Of a DNA stretch of 5,130 bases, positions 1-5,053 are shown in pieces. Positions within the stretch are counted from its first letter, which is position 1; each line of letters begins with the position of its first letter. The DNA lies in NCBI GenBank assembly GCA_016715405.1, contig JADKAE010000047.1, positions 1-5,130 of the forward strand. The letters are read 5' to 3'. The stretch is from Saprospiraceae bacterium (GTDB lineage Bacteria; Bacteroidota; Bacteroidia; Chitinophagales; Saprospiraceae). Below the pieces are notes generated by a model that was not told the origin of the DNA, searched no databases, and saw only the letters and a program-made list of their open reading frames with translations. Position numbers and translations under genes: made by a program.

Positions 1-2
1 AC

Positions 3-275
3 ACCGGCGATTGCCTGATATTGAGCAGCGAGGGTGTTTTTCTCAAATTCCCACATCCGCAACTAATCCGCTGGGAAGATATGGATAGAATCATCGTTGT
101 AAAAGAGAGCAAAAAACTGGTCATCGTCATGGATGAAGCATATGACTTCGAAAAACGTAAATTTGATCTCTATGGCTATGCCATTCGCGACTACGATCTG
201 CTGCTGAAGCGAATAAGGGTGTTTGTGAGCAGGTATCAGTTGCGAGTCATGGAGGATGATTGGGAGGACGAGTAG
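3..275 (+). CDS. Hypothetical protein, 3' end only (5' end outside window)
   Basis: The reading frame is open from the first complete codon at 3 to the TAG at 273-275, so the gene starts upstream of the window. A TTG at 21 could be called as a start, but nothing favours it. The visible 90 residues are soluble in character, with no membrane segment or signal peptide. They alternate short hydrophobic strands with charged turns (for example LIRWEDMDRIIVV, then KKLVIVMDEA) and finish with an amphipathic stretch rich in Arg and Leu and a very acidic tail (MEDDWEDE). The strand-rich layout with a central 'I-x-W-E-D-M/I' turn followed by a C-terminal helix resembles small bacterial PH-like domain proteins, but this is only a shape impression. 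I do not recognise the family. The stop lies 31 nt before glpD on the same strand, so co-transcription is possible. Confidence 0.6.
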   Translation, partial: TGDCLILSSEGVFLKFPHPQLIRWEDMDRIIVVKESKKLVIVMDEAYDFEKRKFDLYGYAIRDYDLLLKRIRVFVSRYQLRVMEDDWEDE

Positions 276-306
276 CTATTAGCAACTATTTAATTTTATC
301 AAGGTT

Positions 307-1908
307 ATGCACGCGCTTTCATACCTTAGATCTGACCACTTATCTCGCCTTAAGAGCGAGACAGACTGGGACCTCCTCGTCATCGGCGGCGGCGCCAGCG
401 GCCTCGGCGTGGCCCTCGACGCGGTGAGCAGAGGTTTCAAGGTGCTGCTACTCGAAAAAAAAGATTTTACCAAAGGCAGCTCCAGCCGCTCTACCAAACT
501 CATCCACGGCGGTGTGCGGTATATGGCCCAGGGTAACTTTTTTCTGGTAATGGAAGCCCTGAAGGAAAGAGGCATTTTGGCAAAAAATGCGTCGCACCTT
601 TTTAAAAAACAAACTTTCATTATTCCCAGCTTTTCGTGGTGGGAAGGATTTTATTACCTCACCGGCATGAAACTCTACGACCTGCTGGCGGGTAAATTGA
701 GATTGGGCAATTCTAAAATGATTTCGAAATCGCAGGTGCAGCAACGGCTTCCCTCGCTGAATCCAGCCGGCCTTTACGGCGGCGTGACCTACCAGGACGG
801 CCAATTTGACGACAGCCGGCTGGGGATTAATCTGATGCAGACGATTATTGACTACGGAGGCTCCGCCGTGAATTATTTCCCGGTTACCGGTTTTTTGAAA
901 GACGCCGATGGAAAAATAGCCGGCGTGGTGGCGCAGGACAGCCTTTCAGGCCAATCTTTTGAAATTAAGTCAATGGTAGTCGTAAACGCCACCGGCGTTT
1001 TTGCGGATGAGATCCTTCGGCTAGACCGGCCGGGCTCCGATAGCACCATTAGGCCCAGCCAGGGTATTCACCTGGTATTGGACCGCTCTTTTTTGAACAC
1101 CGACGATGCCGTGTTAATCCCAAAAACCGAAGACGGCCGGGTGCTGTTTCTGGTGCCCTGGCACGGCAAAGTCATTGCCGGCACCACCGATACCCCGGTG
1201 ACCGACTCCAGTTTTGAACCCGTGGCGCTGGAGGAAGAAATAGAATTTATCTTGCAGACCATCCAGAAATACCTCGTCCTGCCCCCTTCGCGGGCCGACG
1301 TCCTAAGCGTATATGCCGGACTGAGGCCCCTCGCGGCACAGAAAGAAGGCAGCGATAAAACCAAAGAAATTTCGAGAAGCCATAAAATACAGGTCTCCGA
1401 CTCCGGGCTTTTTTCCCTGCTGGGCGGCAAATGGACCACCTTCCGCAAAATGGGCGAAGATACTGTCGACGCCGTGATAGCCCGTCACAGGCTTCCCGCA
1501 AGGCCCAGTACCTCCGAAAAAATAGCCATTCACGGGTCTTTACACCCACATAAACGGCCTTTGAAAATTGATCACAATCCTTTGTATTTTTATGGCGCCG
1601 ATTTGCCATATCTTTATGAATTGACAACAGAAAACGTGAGCTGGCTGGATTTGCTCGATGAAACCATGCCCTTTATCAAAGCCCAGGTAATTCTGGCCGT
1701 GCGAAGAGAAATGGCCTTATCCGTAGAAGACGTGCTGGCCCGGCGATTCAGGGCTTTATTCCTCGACGCCGAGGCTGCCTGCCGTATGGCGCCCGAGGTA
1801 GCCCGGCTCATGGCCGAAGAATTGCACCACGACGAGGTTTGGCAGGCCGGGCAGGTCAGGGAATTTCAGGAACTGGCGAAGGGGTATTTGCCGGGGAGGA
1901 GTGGGTGA
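307..1908 (+). CDS. glpD: Glycerol-3-phosphate dehydrogenase (FAD-dependent, aerobic type)
   Basis: This 533-residue protein oxidises sn-glycerol-3-phosphate to dihydroxyacetone phosphate. It passes electrons through FAD to the membrane quinone pool and would be membrane-associated on the cytoplasmic side. The N-terminal DAO-type FAD domain has the dinucleotide fold motif GGGASG at residues 27-32, with the ribose-binding acid E50 ending the second strand. The family signature GSSSRSTKLIHGGVRY is at 57-72. Further FAD/substrate-domain motifs are NATGVFAD (227-234), GTTDT (292-296), YAGLRPL (336-342, whose Arg matches a phosphate-contacting Arg of the family) and GGKWTTFR (373-380). The C-terminal helical DAO_C domain includes REMALSVEDVLARR (467-480). 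Length is typical of the family. ATG 307 is the only plausible start: an in-frame TAG lies at 280-282 and no other start codon intervenes. The AAGG two bases upstream is too close to serve as a normal ribosome site. It is the first gene of the glycerol cassette and the only one of the three without visible damage. Confidence 0.96.
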   Translation: MHALSYLRSDHLSRLKSETDWDLLVIGGGASGLGVALDAVSRGFKVLLLEKKDFTKGSSSRSTKLIHGGVRYMAQGNFFLVMEALKERGILAKNASHLFKKQTFIIPSFSWWEGFYYLTGMKLYDLLAGKLRLGNSKMISKSQVQQRLPSLNPAGLYGGVTYQDGQFDDSRLGINLMQTIIDYGGSAVNYFPVTGFLKDADGKIAGVVAQDSLSGQSFEIKSMVVVNATGVFADEILRLDRPGSDSTIRPSQGIHLVLDRSFLNTDDAVLIPKTEDGRVLFLVPWHGKVIAGTTDTPVTDSSFEPVALEEEIEFILQTIQKYLVLPPSRADVLSVYAGLRPLAAQKEGSDKTKEISRSHKIQVSDSGLFSLLGGKWTTFRKMGEDTVDAVIARHRLPARPSTSEKIAIHGSLHPHKRPLKIDHNPLYFYGADLPYLYELTTENVSWLDLLDETMPFIKAQVILAVRREMALSVEDVLARRFRALFLDAEAACRMAPEVARLMAEELHHDEVWQAGQVREFQELAKGYLPGRSG

Positions 1909-1960
1909 GGGGCGGATGGGACGAGGGGGCGATTTTTTTGAGGAACAATAAAATAAAAAA

Positions 1961-2000
1961 CTCTGTGCCACTCCGTTTTACTCCGTTTAACTCTGTGGTA
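1961..2000 (+). repeat. Four phase-locked 10-nt units (CTCYGTKNNA) upstream of glpK
   Basis: Four consecutive 10-nt units (1961-1970, 1971-1980, 1981-1990, 1991-2000) share CTC at positions 1-3, G-T at 5-6 and A at 10, while positions 7-9 vary. The outer two units resemble each other (CTCTGTG) and so do the inner two (CTCCGTT). Almost pure A/T tracts flank the block on both sides (about 1948-1960 and 2000-2014). It lies 24 nt before the glpK start, so it probably falls in the promoter or leader of glpK. I see no Bacteroidota-type -7 box (TAnnTTTG) at a sensible distance in this 115-nt gap. From memory, similar CTCTGTG words recur in the intergenic DNA of many bacteria. Function unknown. Confidence 0.7.
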
Positions 2001-2023
2001 AAAAAATAAAAAAATCCATATTC

Positions 2024-3518
2024 ATGCAGCAATACATCCTGGCAATGGATCAGGGAACCACCAGTTCGCGGTCCATCTTGTTTGACCGCCACGGCAACAC
2101 AGTGGCCATGGCCCAAAGAGAATTTACCCAGCATTACCCACAGCCGGGCTGGGTAGAACACGACCCCATAGAAATCTGGTCGACCCAGGCGGCCGTCACC
2201 GCCGAAGCCCTCGCCAAAGCAGAACTAACCGGGAAAAATCTGGCCGCCATCGGCATTACCAACCAACGGGACCGTGGTGGTATGGGATAAAAACACCGGC
2301 AAACCCGTCTACAACGCCATCGTTTGGCAGGACAAAAGAACCGAGGATTTTTGTCAACAGATTCGCGATGATGAAAAGGGGGCCGGGTGGATCCAGCAAA
2401 AAACGGGCCTCGTCATCGACCCTTATTTTTCGGGCACCAAAATCAAGTGGATACTCGACAACGTAGCCGGCGCCCGCCAAAAAGCCGAGGCTGGCGACTT
2501 GATTTGCGGCACCATCGATACCTGGCTGATTTGGAATCTCACCCACGGCGAACTGCATATTACGGATGTGTCCAATGCCTCCAGAACGCTGCTTTTTAAT
2601 ATAAATACCCTGGACTGGGACGACGAGCTCTGCGAGTTATTCAAGGTACCGAAAAAGATGTTACCCCAGGTAAAATCCAGCAGCGAATTATACGGCGAAA
2701 CCGAGCCCAACATCTTCGGCTCAAAAGTCCCGATTGCCGGCATCGCCGGCGACCAGCAGGCGGCCCTATTCGGACAGCGCTGTATCGACAAAGGCATGGT
2801 GAAAAACACCTACGGTACCGGTTGTTTTATGCTCATGAACGTAGGCGATAAACCCGTTTTATCAAAAAACAACCTCCTAACCACCGTAGCCTGGCAGATC
2901 AATGGCAAAACCGATTATGCCCTCGAAGGCAGCATCTTCATCGGAGGCGCCGTGGTGCAGTGGCTCAGAGATCAACTCGGCATCATCGTATCTTCCGGCA
3001 AAATCGAAGAACTGGCAGCCAGTGTATCCGATACGGCAGGAGTGGTCTTCGTGCCCACCTTCGCCGGCCTGGGCGCGCCCTATTGGAACGCCAAAGCGCG
3101 GGGCACCCTGCTGGGCCTCACCCGGGCCACCACCGCCGGCCACCTGGCCCGCGCCGCCCTGCACGCCATTGCCTACCAAACCATGGATGTGCTCAAAGCC
3201 ATGGAAGCCGACAGCGGCGTGCCCATCAAAGAACTCCGCGTAGACGGTGGCGCCACCGTAAACAACCTGCTTATGCAATTCCAGTCGGAAGTGCTGAATA
3301 CCCGGGTAGTACGCCCCAAAGTAACCGAAACCACCGCCCTGGGCGCCGCCTACCTCGCCGGACTGGCCGTCGGCTATTGGAATAGCGCCGACGAAATCAA
3401 AGACCTCTGGCAAGTCGACCGCGTTTTCACACCCCAGGACGATTACGCCAAAGTAGAAGAAGGCATCCGGCAATGGCACAATGCCATCAAAGCGATACAG
3501 TTTTATTCCGGGTTATAA
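2024..3518 (+). pseudogene. glpK: Glycerol kinase, full-length but frameshifted near residue 83
   Basis: Glycerol kinase (FGGY family) phosphorylates glycerol with ATP to sn-glycerol-3-phosphate, the substrate of GlpD. The first frame, 2024-2290, carries the phosphate-binding motif DQGTTSSR (residues 9-16) and GITNQR, then runs into a stop at 2288. The homologous reading resumes one frame over at about 2271 (T-V-V-V-W-D-K) and continues to 3518. Restoring 2 nt at 2270 gives 498 residues, close to the usual length of about 500. In restored numbering the family residues are Y135 (glycerol), D244 in GIAGDQQ, NTYGTG with G265/T266 (phosphate), GLGAPYW (349-355) and VDGGA with G410 (adenosine). 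The lesion removes the Glu of the conserved Arg-Glu pair that binds glycerol, so even a ribosome shifting frame would make a protein lacking it. About 410 codons after the lesion are clean, which points to a very recent mutation, a switch or a sequence error. No clear Shine-Dalgarno site precedes the ATG. Confidence 0.9.
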
Positions 3519-3527
3519 TATCAATTT

Positions 3528-3629
3528 GCTAATGTGCTGATTTGCTAATTTGCTAATTTTACTACGTATTTTAATATCAGCATATCAGCACATCAGCACA
3601 TCAGCACATCAGCACATCAGCACATCGCG
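3528..3629. repeat. Inverted pair of octamer tandem arrays between glpK and glpF
   Basis: The left arm (3528-3559) has four 8-nt units of consensus GCTRATKT. The right arm (3574-3629) has two ATATCAGC units, four ACATCAGC units and one degenerate unit, ACATCGCG. The right-arm word is the reverse complement of the left-arm type, and the arms are separated by a 14-nt A/T-rich spacer (3560-3573). They can therefore pair as a long imperfect hairpin, with about 6 of 8 positions pairing in the innermost units. The array fills nearly the whole 108-nt gap and its last unit touches the first conserved glpF codons. In RNA it could act as a terminator, attenuator or mRNA-stability stem. An array of identical octamers is also prone to slippage, which would change the spacing upstream of glpF. 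Confidence 0.85.
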
Positions 3630-4364
3630 AACATCTACCTCGCAGAATTCATCGGCACCGCCATCCTCTTATTGTTAGGCACCGGCGTAGTGGCCAACGT
3701 AGTCCTAAGCGGCACCAAAGGCAACAACGGCGGCTGGATCGTCATCACCACCGGTTGGGCGCTGGGCGCCAACGTGGCCGTAGTAGTGGCGGGCCCTCAC
3801 AGCGGCGCGCACCTCAACCCGGCCGTAACGGCGGCATTAGCCGTAAAAGGCGATTTCGACTGGGCGTTAGTCCCCGGCTATATGGGCGCGCAAATGGGCG
3901 GCGCCTTTTTCGGCGCCTTCCTCACCTGGCTCGTCCACAAAGACCATTTCGACCAGACCGAAGACCCGGGCACCAAACTGGCCGTATTCTCCACCGGCCC
4001 CGCCATTCGCAACCTGCCCGTCAATTTCGCAGCGGAGTTTATCGGCACCTTTGTCTTGATGTTCGTAATTTTCAGCATCACCGGCGCTGAGTTAAAAACA
4101 GGAGAAAGCACAACACCCATCGGCCTGCGCGCCATAGGCGCTATTCCGGTAGCCTTTTTGGTATGGGTCATTGGCCTGTCACTGGGCGGCACCACGGGCT
4201 ACGCCATCAACCCCGCCCGCGACCTCGGCCCCCGCCTGTTTCACGCCATCTCCCCCATCAAAGACAAAGGCAGCAGCGATTGGGAGTATGCGGCGATACC
4301 TATCGTGGCCCCGCTATTAGGAGGGATATTGGCGGCGGTGGTTTATAATTGGATTAATGTTTGA
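3627..4364 (+). CDS. glpF: Glycerol uptake facilitator (aquaglyceroporin); start codon missing
   Basis: This MIP-family channel in the inner membrane lets glycerol diffuse in, where GlpK would trap it. Counting from 3627, the 245 residues show six membrane helices (about 2-24, 32-55, 79-104, 130-154, 170-190, 222-243). There are two re-entrant NPA loops: HLNPAVT with N64, and INPARD with N195 and R198. The Asp after the second NPAR is typical of glycerol channels. By alignment from memory with E. coli GlpF, the selectivity filter is Trp (W48 equivalent), Gly (G191), Tyr in place of F200, and Arg (R206). The absence of the aquaporin-type His supports glycerol rather than strict water transport. 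Homology starts at the NIYLAEFIGT segment (3630 on), yet the codon before it is GCG. The frame is open back to 3549 without ATG, GTG or TTG. The first usable start is TTG 3672, inside helix 1. Either initiation is non-canonical (ATC at 3624 or 3633), or the start is lost or misread. Confidence 0.88.
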   Translation, partial: ANIYLAEFIGTAILLLLGTGVVANVVLSGTKGNNGGWIVITTGWALGANVAVVVAGPHSGAHLNPAVTAALAVKGDFDWALVPGYMGAQMGGAFFGAFLTWLVHKDHFDQTEDPGTKLAVFSTGPAIRNLPVNFAAEFIGTFVLMFVIFSITGAELKTGESTTPIGLRAIGAIPVAFLVWVIGLSLGGTTGYAINPARDLGPRLFHAISPIKDKGSSDWEYAAIPIVAPLLGGILAAVVYNWINV

Positions 4365-4384
4365 TGCTGGATGTTGGATGTTGG
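4364..4384 (+). repeat. Three 7-nt units (ATGYTGG) abutting the glpF stop
   Basis: Units at 4364-4370, 4371-4377 and 4378-4384 read ATGCTGG once and ATGTTGG twice, beginning on the last base of the glpF stop codon. A degenerate unit may lie inside the gene at 4357-4363. A run of seven T follows at 4389-4395, but no G/C-rich stem precedes it, so this is not a convincing intrinsic terminator. Confidence 0.55.
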
Positions 4385-4422
4385 ATTGTTTTTTTGAACT
4401 GACAATAAAAATACATGGCTCC

Positions 4423-4453
4423 GTCACGTGTCACCTTGTCACCGTGTCACCAT
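4423..4453 (+). repeat. GTCAC-type tandem octamers
   Basis: One 7-nt unit (4423-4429) and three 8-nt units (4430-4437, 4438-4445, 4446-4453) share GTCAC, and the three octamers share GTCACC-N-T. The word reappears singly at 4471-4477 and as two more copies at 4497-4510. This ties the array to the duplicated block that follows it. Confidence 0.65.
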
Positions 4454-4472
4454 CGGCGGTACTCCGCAGCCG
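4446..4472 (+). repeat. Diverged 27-nt direct repeat, copy 1
   Basis: This copy matches 4505-4531 at 21 of 27 positions. Both start with GTCACC and contain GGNGGTNCTCCGCNGC. The core in each copy can fold into a small stem (for example CGGAG at 4513-4517 with CTCCG at 4521-4525 in the second copy). The two copies are 59 nt apart. Confidence 0.55.
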
Positions 4473-4504
4473 TCACCCCCGAGCTATTCCTGAGCCGTCA
4501 CCTT

Positions 4505-4531
4505 GTCACCCCCGGAGGTGCTCCGCGGCTG
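4505..4531 (+). repeat. Diverged 27-nt direct repeat, copy 2
   Basis: This is the partner of 4446-4472, with 6 differences in 27 positions. Its central inverted repeat (CGGAG-GTG-CTCCG, 4513-4525) is perfect, unlike the imperfect one in copy 1. Confidence 0.55.
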
Positions 4532-4532
4532 G

Positions 4533-4609
4533 AAAGTGCCAAACATCCTTCCACCATCCTTCAAAAATCCCACCGATCCTAGTTGAAATTGATCTGCGGC
4601 TGTGGTGAA
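4533..4609 (+). repeat. 77-nt direct repeat, copy A
   Basis: The copy matches 5054-5130 at 70 of 77 positions without gaps, at a fixed offset of 521 nt. The best stretch is 4554-4594 (41 nt identical), containing two ATCCT words, AAAAATCCCACC and TTGAAATTGATC. ATCC words recur about every 10-11 nt inside it, so it may itself derive from a degenerate tandem array. It shows no coding potential. Confidence 0.85.
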
Positions 4610-4658
4610 ATGTTCCTGGGCCAGATCTTCCAAGGCACTCCTGGGCACCTTGAGCAGC

Positions 4659-4685
4659 CCTGAGCCGTTCGTTGAGCGGAGTCGA
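4659..4685 (+). repeat. 27-nt dispersed repeat (GAGCGGAGTCGA type), copy 1
   Basis: Identical to 4782-4808 except for one base (T at 4668, G at 4791). Key parts are CCTGAGCCG at the left, then CGTTGAGCGG and AGTCGA. The CCTGAGCCG half also occurs alone at 4489-4497. I recognise this wording from memory as a frequent intergenic repeat in several bacterial groups. Its role is unknown. Confidence 0.8.
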
Positions 4686-4690
4686 GTCCC

Positions 4691-4730
4691 GACTTTGCGA
4701 CTATACGACTGTAAGACTGTACGACCGTGC
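4691..4730 (+). repeat. Five phase-locked octamers (GACYNTRM)
   Basis: Units at 4691, 4699, 4707, 4715 and 4723 all start with GAC and have T at position 6. Position 4 is a pyrimidine and position 7 a purine in every unit, while position 5 changes freely. The array sits between the two copies of the 27-nt GAGCGGAGTCGA-type repeat. Confidence 0.75.
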
Positions 4731-4781
4731 GCGGGAAGATCTCCCCTTTAGGGGCCGGGGTTGGGTAAGCAACTTTGCAAT

Positions 4782-4808
4782 CCTGAGCCGGTCGTTGAGC
4801 GGAGTCGA
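4782..4808 (+). repeat. 27-nt dispersed repeat (GAGCGGAGTCGA type), copy 2
   Basis: This is the partner of 4659-4685, matching 26 of 27 positions at an offset of 123 nt. It is followed by AACGAAC, where copy 1 has GTCCCGAC. Confidence 0.8.
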
Positions 4809-4852
4809 AACGAACAGCTCAGACAAGACCTCTTAACGCAGGCACGGATAAC

Positions 4853-4887
4853 TCAGGAGGTGATTTCAATTCACCTCCTGAATTGAA
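4853..4887. other. Palindrome with two mutually exclusive hairpins
   Basis: Hairpin 1 pairs 4853-4863 (TCAGGAGGTGA) with 4871-4881 (TCACCTCCTGA), a perfect 11-bp stem with a 7-nt loop. Hairpin 2 pairs 4865-4873 (TTCAATTCA) with 4879-4887 (TGAATTGAA), a perfect 9-bp stem with a 5-nt loop. The two share bases and cannot form together. No T tract follows, so this is not a standard intrinsic terminator on the + strand, and no gene follows within the window. AGGAGGTGA is a very strong Shine-Dalgarno sequence and TCACCTCCT matches the conserved 3' tail of 16S rRNA. Confidence 0.7.
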
Positions 4888-4942
4888 CCACAATAACCGA
4901 TATCAGTATTAGCGGACTACGGATGAAATGAACAATAAAACT

Positions 4943-4978
4943 ATCCGTGTAATCCGTTAGATCTGCGTAATCCGTGAT
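4943..4978 (+). repeat. Four phase-locked nonamers (ATCYGYKWD)
   Basis: Units at 4943, 4952, 4961 and 4970 each begin ATC, with G at position 5 and pyrimidines at 4 and 6. An upstream segment (4909-4924) is roughly the reverse complement of the first two units, so the region can form an imperfect stem over an 18-nt A-rich spacer. Confidence 0.7.
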
Positions 4979-5012
4979 TCAGACAACGCGGCAAGCGTAG
5001 TAGGTAAAGCAG

Positions 5013-5028
5013 ATGCCCTGTCGGGCAT
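5013..5028. other. Short perfect hairpin (ATGCCC / GGGCAT)
   Basis: A 6-bp perfect stem closes a TGTC tetraloop. There is no T tract after it on the + strand and no gene nearby to terminate, so I list it only as a structural element of the repeat-rich tail. Confidence 0.45.
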
Positions 5029-5053
5029 GACAAGGCTATAAGCGAGAAAAAAC

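Noticed and set aside
21..275. TTG at 21 as the true start of the first gene
   Set aside because: The frame is open to the left edge and TTG 21 has no upstream ribosome site, so the gene is more likely cut by the window.
291..298. TAATTTTA as a Bacteroidota -7 box for glpD
   Set aside because: It differs from TAnnTTTG at the last base, has no matching upstream TTTG at the right spacing, and would start transcription almost at the ATG.
2264..2290. Programmed +1 frameshift making a full GlpK from two frames
   Set aside because: A shift at this site would give N-Q-R-T-V-V-V-W and omit the glycerol-binding Glu, and no typical slippery or stimulatory element is evident. A lesion or sequence error fits better.
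2877..3479. 200-codon reverse-strand frame inside glpK
   Set aside because: It is the antisense shadow of well-conserved glpK codons; the Gly-rich product reflects G/C-biased codon positions.
3574..3629. CRISPR array
   Set aside because: The repeats are 8 nt, contiguous and without unique spacers, so this is a simple tandem array.
4385..4400. Intrinsic terminator after glpF at the run of seven T
   Set aside because: No G/C-rich stem lies directly upstream; the preceding bases are the ATGYTGG heptamers.
4357..4608. 83-codon frame on the + strand after glpF
   Set aside because: It begins inside the last codons of glpF, runs through tandem repeats and half of a direct repeat, and its composition is not protein-like.
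4853..4887. H-type pseudoknot from the two stems
   Set aside because: There is no connecting nucleotide to cross the 11-bp first stem, so both stems could not form together in full. Alternative hairpins are more realistic.
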